From Hydrogenophaga sp. Root209 (GTDB lineage: Bacteria; Pseudomonadota; Gammaproteobacteria; Burkholderiales; Burkholderiaceae_C), in NCBI RefSeq assembly GCF_001428625.1, contig NZ_LMIE01000001.1, forward strand, positions 203,204 to 267,203: a stretch of DNA of 64,000 bases. The letters run 5' to 3'. Positions 27,172 through 35,413 of the stretch are shown piece after piece (the first letter of the stretch is position 1; every line of letters starts with the position of its first letter). The notes beneath the pieces are model-generated. The model searched no databases, was not told the DNA's origin, and was given only the letters and a program-made list of their open reading frames with translations. The translations under genes were made by a program, and so were the position numbers.

Positions 27172-28422
27172 ATGCCATTGAAGAACCGCTTGCCTGCCAA
27201 CGTCCATCAAACGCGCCCCACCAGCCATCTCAGGCCCGCGGTTTGCGCCCTTGCCCTGTTCGCTGCTGCCTTTGCAGGCACCGTGTCGGCACAGAACTTC
27301 CCCATCACGCCAGGCCAGCGCGCCACCGCCAACCAGGTGGCCCAGACCGGCGTGCCGCTGTCCGAACTCGCATCCAACGCGCCCGACAGCTACACCATCA
27401 AGCGCGGCGACACCCTGTGGGCGGTGTCGGGCATCTTCCTCAAGACACCGTGGCGCTGGCCCGAGCTCTGGGGCATGAACCTCGAGGACATCCAGAACCC
27501 GCACCGCATCTACCCCGGACAGGTGCTCTTTCTGGACAAGTCCAACGGTCGCGCCCGCCTCACCACGCGCCAGCCCGGCAGCGGCGACACGACGACCGTG
27601 CGCGTCTCGCCGCGCACCCGTTACGACAGCCTGGGCGATTCGGCCATTCCGCCGGTCAACCTGCAGGCCATCGAGGCATTCCTGACCGAGCCCCTGATCG
27701 TCGACGAGGCCACGTTCTCGCGCGCACCACGCATCGTCGCCACGCAGGAAAACCGCGTCATGCTCAGCCGTGGTGATCGCGCCTATGCCCGTGCGCAGTA
27801 CGCCGAAGGACCGGAATCCGAGCCGCTGGTGGTGATCGATGGCCGCTCCACCCAATACCGCGTGTTCCGCAACGCCACGCCGCTGCGCGACCCCACGACC
27901 AACGAAATCCTGGGCTATGAGGCGCAGTACGTCGGCAAAGCCAGCGTGGTCAGTGGGGAAACCACCCGCCCGGGCATCGGTCCCAAGGGCCAAGCCACGA
28001 CCGAAGTGGTGCCCGCCGCCATCGACATCGTGGCCGCCAAGGAAGAAATGCGCGTCGGCGACCGGCTGCTGCCCGAGCCGCCGCGCGAGCTGACCAACTT
28101 CGTGCCGCGCGCCCCCCAGAGCACCCACACCGGACAGATCGTCTCGGTGTACGGCAACGCGGTCAACTTCGCTGGCCAGAACCAGGTGGTCACCATCAAC
28201 CGCGGCAAGGACCACGGAATGGAGCGCGGCCATGTGCTTGCACTGCAGCGCGAGAGCGACCTCATCACCGACACCACGGACACGTCGCGCCCCCAGCTGC
28301 GCCTGCCCGGCGAGCGCAACGGTCTCATGATCGTCTTCCGCACCTTTGACAAAGTGTCTTACGCCCTGGTGCTGCAGATCAGCGACCGCGTCAAGGTCGG
28401 CGACCGCTTCATCAACCCGTAA
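27172..28422 (+). CDS. Secreted LysM-domain protein
   Basis: The 416-residue protein starts with a signal peptide (hydrophobic run from about residue 22, cleavage after V-S-A). A single LysM domain at about 75-130 contains Y-T-I-K-R-G-D-T-L-W-A-V and I-Y-P-G-Q-V-L-F-L, which should bind peptidoglycan. The rest, about 280 residues, has no recognised domain. The gene stands in the order def/LysM/dprA seen in many Burkholderiales and ends six bases before dprA. It may take part in envelope maintenance. Confidence 0.9.
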   Translation: MPLKNRLPANVHQTRPTSHLRPAVCALALFAAAFAGTVSAQNFPITPGQRATANQVAQTGVPLSELASNAPDSYTIKRGDTLWAVSGIFLKTPWRWPELWGMNLEDIQNPHRIYPGQVLFLDKSNGRARLTTRQPGSGDTTTVRVSPRTRYDSLGDSAIPPVNLQAIEAFLTEPLIVDEATFSRAPRIVATQENRVMLSRGDRAYARAQYAEGPESEPLVVIDGRSTQYRVFRNATPLRDPTTNEILGYEAQYVGKASVVSGETTRPGIGPKGQATTEVVPAAIDIVAAKEEMRVGDRLLPEPPRELTNFVPRAPQSTHTGQIVSVYGNAVNFAGQNQVVTINRGKDHGMERGHVLALQRESDLITDTTDTSRPQLRLPGERNGLMIVFRTFDKVSYALVLQISDRVKVGDRFINP

Positions 28423-28427
28423 AGGCG

Positions 28428-29531
28428 ATGCAGCGCCAGGAGTTGGCCGCTTGGCTGCGGCTGCTGCTCACGCCTGGCGTGGGCAAGGAGACGGCTCGCA
28501 AGCTGCTGGCCGCCTTCGGCCTTCCCGAGGCCGTCTTCGCACAATCTCTTGCCGCCCTGCAGACCGTGGTGGGCCCCAAGACCGCCCACGCGCTGCAACA
28601 AGCCCCCGACGCACTCGATGCCCAGGTGGAGCAGGTGCTGGCCTGGCTGGCCGAGGGAGCCAACCGCCACGTGCTGACACTGGCCGACCCGCGCTTCCCC
28701 AGCGATCTGCTGCAGATGGACGACCCGCCCGTGTTGCTGTACGTGATGGGTGACCTGGAGGTGCTGGCGCATCCACGGCGCCTGGCCATGGTCGGCAGCC
28801 GCAACCCCACGCCCCAGGGCGAAGCCAACGCGCACCAGTTTGCACGCGCTCTTGGCCAGGCCGGCGTGTGCGTGGTCTCTGGCCTGGCGCTGGGTGTGGA
28901 CGGGGCGGCCCACACCGGTGCGCTCGAAGGCGGCGCACCCACCATCGCCGTGGTGGGCACCGGGCTGGACCGCGTCTACCCCAGGCGCCACCTCTCGCTG
29001 GCCCACCGCATTGCCGCGCACGGCGCCATCGTGAGCGAGTACCCGCTGGGCACGCCCCCGCTGACCGCCAATTTCCCTCAGCGCAACCGATTGATTGCGG
29101 GTCTTTCCCAAGGCACGCTGGTGGTGGAGGCCACCTTGAAGTCGGGCTCGCTGATCACCGCCCGCCTGGCGGCCGAGCAGGGACGCGAGGTGTTTGCCAT
29201 CCCCGGCTCCATTCACGCACCGCAGTCGCGCGGCTGCCATGCGCTCATCCGTCAGGGCGCCAAGCTGGTCGAGTCGGCACAAGACATCCTCGAAGACCTG
29301 CGCATGGTTGGTCCACGCGATCTGTCTGCAACGCCGGCCGACGCCGATGAAGGCGACAGACCCGACAGCCTGCTCGATGCAATGGGTTTCGACCCGGTCA
29401 GCCTGGACGCGCTGCAAGCCCGCACCGGGCTGGACACCGCGCACCTGCAGGCCCGCTTGCTCGAACTTGAGCTCGACGGCATGGTGGGGCGCCTGCCCGG
29501 CGGCCTGTTCCAGCGCCAGGGCCAGGCCTGA
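28428..29531 (+). CDS. dprA: DNA-processing protein DprA
   Basis: DprA binds incoming single-stranded DNA and loads RecA during transformation. The 367-residue protein has an N-terminal SAM-like part, a Rossmann domain (A-M-V-G-S-R-N-P-T, V-S-G-L-A-L-G-V-D-G-A-A-H, F-P-Q-R-N-R-L-I-A-G-L-S) and a C-terminal winged-helix DML1-like domain. It follows the LysM gene by five bases, so the two are likely one operon. Confidence 0.96.
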   Translation: MQRQELAAWLRLLLTPGVGKETARKLLAAFGLPEAVFAQSLAALQTVVGPKTAHALQQAPDALDAQVEQVLAWLAEGANRHVLTLADPRFPSDLLQMDDPPVLLYVMGDLEVLAHPRRLAMVGSRNPTPQGEANAHQFARALGQAGVCVVSGLALGVDGAAHTGALEGGAPTIAVVGTGLDRVYPRRHLSLAHRIAAHGAIVSEYPLGTPPLTANFPQRNRLIAGLSQGTLVVEATLKSGSLITARLAAEQGREVFAIPGSIHAPQSRGCHALIRQGAKLVESAQDILEDLRMVGPRDLSATPADADEGDRPDSLLDAMGFDPVSLDALQARTGLDTAHLQARLLELELDGMVGRLPGGLFQRQGQA

Positions 29532-29540
29532 GCCCTGGCT

Positions 29541-30179
29541 TCAGGCGTCCCGCACGTGCGGGTTGTGCCGGCGCTCCGCGCCGAAGCTGCTCTCCGGACC
29601 ATGGCCCGGTATGAACACCGTCTCGTCACCCATGGGCCACAGCCGTTCCCTGATGCTGCTGATCAGCTGCGCGTGGTTGCCCTGCGGGAAATCGGTTCGG
29701 CCAATGCTGCCGGCAAACAGCACGTCGCCCACAAAAGCGCGCTTGGCCTCGGTCGAGTGAAACACCACGTGCCCCGGTGTGTGGCCCGGGCAATGGCGCA
29801 CCTGCAGGACGCTGTGCCCGATCTGCACGGTGTCGCCATCGGCAAGCCAGCGCGAGGGCGTGAACGCGCGCGCTGGCGGAAAGCCGAACATGGCGCCTTG
29901 TTGCGGCAGACCGGTGATCCAGAACTGGTCGCCCGGGTGCGGGCCGATGATGGGCAGGCCCAGCTGTTCGGCCAGATCGGCCGTGCCGCCCGCGTGGTCG
30001 ATGTGCGCGTGCGTGAGCCAGATCGCCTTCAGGTTCACACCCAGGCGTTTCACTTCGGCCAGCAGCCGGTCCAAGTCGCCTCCGGGGTCGATGACGGCCG
30101 CATCCTTGGTTTCATCGCACCAGACGATGGAGCAGTTCTGGGCGAAGGCAGTGACGGGGACAGTGAGATAGCGCAGCAT
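29541..30179 (-). CDS. Metallo-beta-lactamase-fold hydrolase (glyoxalase II-like)
   Basis: The 212-residue protein has the metal-binding motif T-H-A-H-I-D-H (H57, H59, D61, H62), then H-C-P-G-H-T-P-G-H and F-V-G-D-V-L-F. It resembles YcbL-type, short glyoxalase II-like hydrolases; the substrate is uncertain. It converges on dprA with nine bases between. The island's left end begins about 11 bp upstream of its start codon, so its native promoter and ribosome binding site have probably been separated from it. Confidence 0.9.
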   Translation of the reverse strand: MLRYLTVPVTAFAQNCSIVWCDETKDAAVIDPGGDLDRLLAEVKRLGVNLKAIWLTHAHIDHAGGTADLAEQLGLPIIGPHPGDQFWITGLPQQGAMFGFPPARAFTPSRWLADGDTVQIGHSVLQVRHCPGHTPGHVVFHSTEAKRAFVGDVLFAGSIGRTDFPQGNHAQLISSIRERLWPMGDETVFIPGHGPESSFGAERRHNPHVRDA

Positions 30180-30190
30180 GGGAAGGTGTA

Positions 30191-30233
30191 GTTTGTTGCT
30201 AACAAAGATTGAAATTTGCTAACAAGGATTGAA
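30191..30233 (+). repeat. Left end of the island: two tandem 18-bp motifs
   Basis: Copies TTGCTAACAAAGATTGAA (30196) and TTGCTAACAAGGATTGAA (30216) begin exactly 20 bp apart, so they face the same side of the helix. The spacing suits neighbouring transposase-binding sites. Confidence 0.75.
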
Positions 30234-30581
30234 CAGAATATTCTCACGCGAGAAAGAAGGATCTCGTCCTGACAGCAGGCCGCAGAGGTGCCGAGATGGG
30301 GCGCCAGTTTGAGCAGGCCGCCCAGGATGCCGCTTGTTCTGTACGAATGTCTTGCAGGATGACTGTGTTGATGGCCGCTTGGAACAGTGCACAGTTGCCC
30401 GGAGTGGGTTGCAAAAGAGCTCCCAAAGTCGACCCTTTCGCGGCCGCGCCTTTGGGCCTAGTGGCTGCAAAGCCAGCGATTGCGGTCCTTCGCGGCCGAG
30501 GTCCGAACTGCCATTTCTCAGCAGCATGCGGCTCTGTTCAGCGTGGTTTCGTGGGCATTTGCGGAGCCGCGAGGAAAAAAG
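30234..30581. other. Unassigned stretch inside the island's left end
   Basis: No gene is supportable here. Short open frames exist on both strands without recognisable domains or ribosome binding sites. The stretch contains a GGCTGCAAAGCCAGCGATTG segment of the kind found in degenerate intergenic repeats, but no clear hairpin. It may hold remnants of lost transposition genes. Confidence 0.4.
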
Positions 30582-31110
30582 GAGCCAACGGCTGACCGAT
30601 GCACGAGCGCCGAGGAGGAACAGGAAGACATAGGGGGCGAAATAGCCCAACTGCAGCCCCAGCACGTTCTGCCCGACCGGGAACCACTGTCGGATGGTCA
30701 ATGCCGCCACGCCGACAAGCAGGGCGGCACTCAAAAGCCAGGCTCGCCCGCGCGGAACTGGCGCTTGAGGACTCGCGCTGCGCGGGGCGGCCCGCGACAT
30801 CGTTCCTGTCCAGACGACCCAGACAAGCGTCAACAGGATCAGTGCCCAGGCAAACCACAGCGGCCCCATCACGAAGGTGCTTGAATGAACGAGGCTGGCG
30901 TGAAGTATCCGGCCAGCAGGAAGAACATACCCATGAAGAAGGACTGGTTCACTGCGCAGAAGAGCGTCAGGAGAAAGCTGCTGGGCCGTCCGCTGTCGGT
31001 CACTTCGCGATAGAACCAGAAGCCAGAGCCGCCGTAAGTGATAGCCGTGTGGTGCGAGATGACCAGCACCGTGAGCGCCACGCGCAGTCTGTCAATGAAG
31101 TCGGCTCGAC
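30582..31110 (-). pseudogene. Remnant of an acyltransferase-3 family membrane protein
   Basis: An N-terminal piece (31110 to about 30872) reads D-F-I-D-R-L-R-V-A-L-T-V-L-V-I-S-H-H-T-A, then on through N-Q-S-F-F-M-G-M-F-F-L-L-A-G-Y-F-T-P. This is the start of an acyltransferase-3 protein. A second piece in another frame reads G-P-L-W-F-A-W-A-L-I-L-L and, later, L-G-Y-F-A-P-Y-V-F-L-F-L-L-G. About 50 residues that should join them are missing, and the C-terminal part is gone. The gene is dead through internal deletion, frameshift and 3' truncation. Confidence 0.75.
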
Positions 31111-31142
31111 CGCTTTCGCCTGCTTACCTTGCAGTGGTCATT

Positions 31143-31478
31143 TCAGACCGACCCCTTCTTCTCCACTACAAGTATCCGCGCCGCCCCCTGGGGATGCGCG
31201 ACATGTTCGCAGCCAACGCCGGCATAGAACACGTCACCCGCCTCCAAGGCCACGATTTCAACCCCATCGGCCCCACGAACATGCATATCGACGCGTCCAT
31301 CGAGCACCGCGAACACTTCGTCGCCGTCGTTCACATGCCACTTGTAGGGCGAGTCACTCCAGTGAAGGCGTACTGTGACGCCGCCCATCTCCGCGATGTC
31401 AGCAGCACCCCAGGCCCGCTCGGCCGTGAACTCACCAGCACGCGTCACGCCGTATGTCGTCTTCCCCGTTGCATTCAT
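31143..31478 (-). CDS. Cupin-domain protein
   Basis: The 111-residue protein has cupin motif 1 (K-W-H-V-N-D-G-D-E-V-F-A-V-L-D-G-R) and motif 2 (G-D-V-F-Y-A-G-V-G-C-E-H). These give the histidine, aspartate/glutamate and histidine positions for a metal. The start at 31478 has AAGGA nine bases upstream; the frame is open to 31547 without a better site. Neighbours are the dead acyltransferase and an azoreductase gene. Substrate is unknown. Confidence 0.8.
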   Translation of the reverse strand: MNATGKTTYGVTRAGEFTAERAWGAADIAEMGGVTVRLHWSDSPYKWHVNDGDEVFAVLDGRVDMHVRGADGVEIVALEAGDVFYAGVGCEHVAHPQGAARILVVEKKGSV

Positions 31479-31791
31479 TGTTTCAAATCCTTCGGTTAAA
31501 TCTCCACTTCCAGGAAAGTGGATCTCATTTTGGTTGACGGATAGCATGAACTCCCTTCATGCGCCAAGCATTTCGATATGGCCAGAACAGACCTCAAACC
31601 GCTTGCGCACCACTCACGACGAAACACCTCGCGGCAACTCAGTTTGAACGTCCAGTATGCGGTCTTGGCGTGGAGGATGACGCACCTGAACGGCCAAGTT
31701 CAACGGCTGCGCAGACTCAGGACTCTCCTAGAGGGCAACTTCAGGGCCCTCTTCTTGTTTTCATTGGAAAACAACGAAGGCTGACCTTCCT
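31479..31791. other. Intergenic stretch between cupin and azoreductase genes
   Basis: This stretch is about 310 bp and AT-richer than the flanking chromosome. It contains the inverted pair CCACTTCC-AGG-AAAGTGG near 31503-31520, close to the cupin start. A plus-strand frame of 68 codons (31578-31784) has no recognisable product, so it is not called as a gene. Confidence 0.4.
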
Positions 31792-32457
31792 CTAAGCCCG
31801 AGCGGTCTCGATCGAGGCCAGATCTCTTGCGAGCGTCTTCGCTCGCTCGTGAGCATTCACCAAGCTTGTCGCAAAGCGTTCGTCTTTGAACTCCTGGTAC
31901 TCCACGATGACGTTGTGGATCTCGTCCCGCGCAACACCCCAATAGTGGGCGCACGCCGCCAAAAGTGGGTCCAACGTATTCATCTTCTCACGCATCCCAC
32001 CCGCGCCAAACCCGAACTCGCCCCTCGCTGAGAGAACGACCAGTGATTTTCCGGAAAGAATTCCTTGGATAGGGACGTCCCCGCGCGCAAGGTCGAACGA
32101 GAAAGTTTTACCAATTCTCGCGGTCTGATCGATCCAGCACTTGAGGGCTCCCGGCGCCCCGTAGTTGTACATGGGAACACCGACCACGATGAGATCAGCT
32201 GCCTCAAGCTCAGCAATCAGACGATCTGAAAGGGCAAGCCGCTCTTGCATTGCGGTGGTGCGATCCGAAGGTCGCGTGAAGGCAGCTGCGATCCATTCCG
32301 AATCAACAGGAGCCACCGGGTTAATGGCGAGATCGCGATAAGTTATTTGGGTGTCGGGAGCTGCACGAAGCAATTCCTGCAAAAAGACCTGTCCGAGTTG
32401 CCGGGTGATGGAACGTTCAATGGTCTGTGCGCTTGCGTCGATATGAAGAATGTTCAT
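31792..32457 (-). CDS. azoR: FMN-dependent NADH-azoreductase
   Basis: The protein of about 221 residues has a flavodoxin-like fold with N-I-L-H-I-D-A-S-A at the N-terminus. The AzoR flavin-loop pattern G-V-P-M-Y-N-Y-G-A-P-G-A-L-K-C-W-I-D-Q is present, then S-A-R-G-E-F for the second FMN loop. AzoR enzymes reduce azo dyes and quinones with NADH. The start at 32457 is set by the family N-terminus; no strong ribosome binding site is visible. It lies just downstream of the ABC transporter genes on the same strand but is not obviously part of that pathway. Confidence 0.92.
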   Translation of the reverse strand: MNILHIDASAQTIERSITRQLGQVFLQELLRAAPDTQITYRDLAINPVAPVDSEWIAAAFTRPSDRTTAMQERLALSDRLIAELEAADLIVVGVPMYNYGAPGALKCWIDQTARIGKTFSFDLARGDVPIQGILSGKSLVVLSARGEFGFGAGGMREKMNTLDPLLAACAHYWGVARDEIHNVIVEYQEFKDERFATSLVNAHERAKTLARDLASIETARA

Positions 32458-32487
32458 GATTACTGGTGGTCGCGATAACAAAAGTGA

Positions 32488-33606
32488 TTAGTGATGCACC
32501 GTCTCTTTTGAGGTGCTTAGGTGCTGCATCAGATGGCAGTCTTCAGGGTGCCAGGAGGCATAGAACTTACGCCCCACCTCGAGGTCGATACTCTCCAGGT
32601 CTTTTGCTTGGAGTTGAATAACAATTCGATTGCCGTCTCCGGTTTCCAAATAGCCGTTGATCACAGAGCCGACGAACTCTTCGCTCACGAAGCTGCAAGC
32701 CACTTCGTTCGTTGCCCAGCCCGATTGGGGCGTGAGAGAGATCCGATCAGCGCGAACCACCATGTCGAGCTTGTCGCCGAGGTGCACGTTGATCTGAGGC
32801 GGAAGCATGGCGTGAAAGTCACCCTCCGAGGAGCGAATCACGACCTTGCCATCCTGGCAGGCCACAACCCGCGTGCTGAAAATGTTGTTTCCCCCGAGGA
32901 ATTCAGCGACAAAGCGTGATGCGGGTCGGTTAAAAACTTGCAGAGGGGCGTCAATCTGCTGAATCTGCCCATCTCCCATGATGACCACTCGGTCCGCCAT
33001 TGCGAATGCTTCCGAATGGTTGTGCGTTACGTAAATGAAGGCAATGCCAAGTTCGCGCTGGAGACGCTTGAGCTCGCCCTGCATCTTTAATGAGAGATGA
33101 GCATCCAGAGCGGACAGTGGTTCGTCCAGCAACAGCACAGGAGGCTCGGTGATCAGCGAGCGTGCGAGCGCAACACGCTGGCGCTGTCCGCCGGAGAGGT
33201 CCGCCACGTTGCGCGTGGCATAGCTCGACAATCCAAGACGTTCGATCCAGTCCTGCGATTTGCGGCGCCTCTCTGAAGAAGAGACCCCCCGCATCTTCAA
33301 GCCGAACTCCACGTTCTCGACCACGTTGAGGAAGGGAAACAGCGCGAGGCTCTGCCAGACAAGAGGCGTATTGCGTTGCCAGGCTGGCAGTTCGTTGATG
33401 CGGCGACCGTCCAGCAATATCTCCCCCTCACTGGGGACCTCAAGTCCAGCAAGCATGCGCAGAGTGGTCGTCTTACCGCAGCCGCTGGGGCCCATGATGG
33501 CGACAAACTCGCCGCGGTCGATTTGAAGGTTGACATCGCGCACCGCTTGCGCGCTGCCATAACGTTTGCCAACCTGGCGGAGTTCGATAAGTGGGGTCGA
33601 GTTCAT
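32488..33606 (-). CDS. ABC transporter ATPase, spermidine/putrescine type (PotA-like)
   Basis: The 372-residue ATPase has Walker A G-P-S-G-C-G-K-T-T (39-47), the signature L-S-G-G-Q-R-Q-R-V-A and Walker B V-L-L-L-D-E-P-L-S-A-L-D. The switch histidine is in V-T-H-N-H-S-E-A, where most PotA proteins have T-H-D-Q-x-E-A. A C-terminal TOBE domain follows. It energises uptake by the two permeases and binding protein upstream in the same operon. AAGGA six bases before 33606 fixes the start; the frame extends to 33702 but overlaps the permease. Confidence 0.92.
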   Translation of the reverse strand: MNSTPLIELRQVGKRYGSAQAVRDVNLQIDRGEFVAIMGPSGCGKTTTLRMLAGLEVPSEGEILLDGRRINELPAWQRNTPLVWQSLALFPFLNVVENVEFGLKMRGVSSSERRRKSQDWIERLGLSSYATRNVADLSGGQRQRVALARSLITEPPVLLLDEPLSALDAHLSLKMQGELKRLQRELGIAFIYVTHNHSEAFAMADRVVIMGDGQIQQIDAPLQVFNRPASRFVAEFLGGNNIFSTRVVACQDGKVVIRSSEGDFHAMLPPQINVHLGDKLDMVVRADRISLTPQSGWATNEVACSFVSEEFVGSVINGYLETGDGNRIVIQLQAKDLESIDLEVGRKFYASWHPEDCHLMQHLSTSKETVHH

Positions 33607-33640
33607 ACGTGTTCCTTCAAAAAGTCGGGAAACCAGGTGC

Positions 33641-34432
33641 TCACGGTAAGGTCCTGCGACGCAGTGCCCCCTTGTGAGCGAGCAACATCTGGGCAAGGAC
33701 AATCAAGACGATGCTGACAACAAACACCACGGTGCCGATGGCATTGATACGTGGGCTCACCTGACCTTGCAGAAAGCCGAGCACTCGCACTGGAAGGGTT
33801 TCATTCAGACCACCAACGAACCAGGCGATTGCGAACTCGTCGAAGCTCACCGCGGCCGTGAGACATAGAGAGGAGACGATCGCGGGGGCCACAAATGGCA
33901 AGATCACTTCGCGCAGCGCCACCCACTCGTTTGCCCCGAGATTCCAGGCAGCTTGTTCAACCGAAGGGTCGATCTGAGAAAGTCTCAGGCGAATCAAAGC
34001 CATTGCAAACGGCGTGCAGATCACACTGTGTGCAAGGACGATGCTGTACAGCTGGTTTGCCAGCCCCAGGCGCGAGAGGTAGGCGAGCATGGCCAAACCA
34101 AGGATGATTGCAGGCACTGTGGGCGGCAAAAGCCCGAGCGCCAAGTACGCACGCTTTCCAAAGAACTTGTACCGGTAGTCAGCGTAGGCTGCACCAACGC
34201 CCAACAGGGTCGCGATCAAGCTGGTGCAGGCACTGACTATCAGCGAGTTCAGAAACGCTTCACGCACAAGCTCATCGTCAAGGATTGCTACGTACCAATC
34301 GAAGGTAAAGCTGCCAAGAGGCAAGGTCGGAAAGCGGTCGGAGTTGAAGCTGAAGACCACGCTGGCAGCAATAGGAGCAAAGACAAAAGAAAGAAGCAGT
34401 AGCAGGTACGCAATCAGTAGTCGCTTGGCCAT
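33641..34432 (-). CDS. ABC transporter permease (PotC-like)
   Basis: The 263-residue inner membrane protein has six helices and the EAA loop region (E-Q-A-A-W-N-L-G-A-N-E-W) that contacts the ATPase. Start 34432 is preceded by GGAG and overlaps or abuts the end of the other permease gene. It forms the channel together with the PotB-like subunit. Confidence 0.92.
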   Translation of the reverse strand: MAKRLLIAYLLLLLSFVFAPIAASVVFSFNSDRFPTLPLGSFTFDWYVAILDDELVREAFLNSLIVSACTSLIATLLGVGAAYADYRYKFFGKRAYLALGLLPPTVPAIILGLAMLAYLSRLGLANQLYSIVLAHSVICTPFAMALIRLRLSQIDPSVEQAAWNLGANEWVALREVILPFVAPAIVSSLCLTAAVSFDEFAIAWFVGGLNETLPVRVLGFLQGQVSPRINAIGTVVFVVSIVLIVLAQMLLAHKGALRRRTLP

Positions 34433-34433
34433 C

Positions 34434-35357
34434 TCATCGTCTCCTGTAGGCGTAAGTGGTGGCGGCAATCGCTACCGCCATAAGGGTGGCAATCATCACG
34501 ATGGAGACGACTGCGGCCCGCGGCCATTGCTGGCCGGCCTTGGTCGCATCGATGATCAGCATGGAGAGAGTTGGCGCAGTGCCGCCGCCCAGATACATGG
34601 GGCTGATGAAGTCACCGAAGCTGAAGATGAAGCAAAAAAGCGCCGCGATCGTGAGCCCCGCACGAGCGGAAGGGATCGTTACCTTGAACACGGTGCGAAA
34701 TGGAGCGCAACCCAGGTTGTGTGCGGCCTCGATGTGATTGCGATCGACCATCGAAAGAGCCATGTACTGAATCAGCACGACCAGTGGCAGGCTCAGAGTG
34801 AGGTAGCCCACCATCGTGCCAAACGGAGTATTGAGCATTGGCACGGGTCCCACGCCAAACAATCCAAGTGCACCGTTCACGATCCCCTGATCACTCAGGA
34901 AGGTCTGCCACGCGTACACGCGCACCAGGTAGCTTGTGAAGAAGGGTGTCACAAGCAGGAAGCCCACCAGGCGGCGGCGTTGAGCGCTCAGAAAAAAGGC
35001 CATCGCGTAGGCGGCCGGAAAAGAAACTGCGCTTGTGATGACTGCTGCCGCACCGGCCTGGACCAACGTGCGTAAAAAGCTGCCACGGAAATGAGGCTGC
35101 TCGAACATGCGAATCCAATTCACCGTGTCGAAGGCCGGCATCAGCTGGAAGTTGCGAACCAACCAGAAGCTGAGGCCGATCAAGAAGACAAGTGGGCCGA
35201 GAAACAAGGCGATTTGGCATATCGCCATGGGTGCAGTCAGTACAACCGCGTATCCAGTGCGTGACCAACGAGCTCTGGCCAGAGGGTTCGAGCCGCATGG
35301 ATCGGGTTCGCTACGGAACCCGTCCTTCCCGAGCGTGGGTGAGGGTATGGTCGACAT
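34434..35357 (-). CDS. ABC transporter permease (PotB-like)
   Basis: About 307 residues with six membrane helices and an EAA loop (H-I-E-A-A-H-N-L-G-C-A-P). The start at 35357 (M-S-T-I-P-S-P-T-L-G) gives a cytoplasmic N-terminus of about 35 residues; the longer frame to 35450 overlaps the binding-protein gene. It sits between the substrate-binding protein and PotC-like genes. Confidence 0.91.
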   Translation of the reverse strand: MSTIPSPTLGKDGFRSEPDPCGSNPLARARWSRTGYAVVLTAPMAICQIALFLGPLVFLIGLSFWLVRNFQLMPAFDTVNWIRMFEQPHFRGSFLRTLVQAGAAAVITSAVSFPAAYAMAFFLSAQRRRLVGFLLVTPFFTSYLVRVYAWQTFLSDQGIVNGALGLFGVGPVPMLNTPFGTMVGYLTLSLPLVVLIQYMALSMVDRNHIEAAHNLGCAPFRTVFKVTIPSARAGLTIAALFCFIFSFGDFISPMYLGGGTAPTLSMLIIDATKAGQQWPRAAVVSIVMIATLMAVAIAATTYAYRRR

Positions 35358-35413
35358 GCTGTCTCCGTATCGTTTGAAGGCCGCGCGGTGATTGATTCGC
35401 TGCAGATGCTGCT

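Noticed and set aside
31578-31784. A 68-codon gene between the cupin and azoreductase genes
   Set aside because: No ribosome binding site, no domain, and poor codon pattern.
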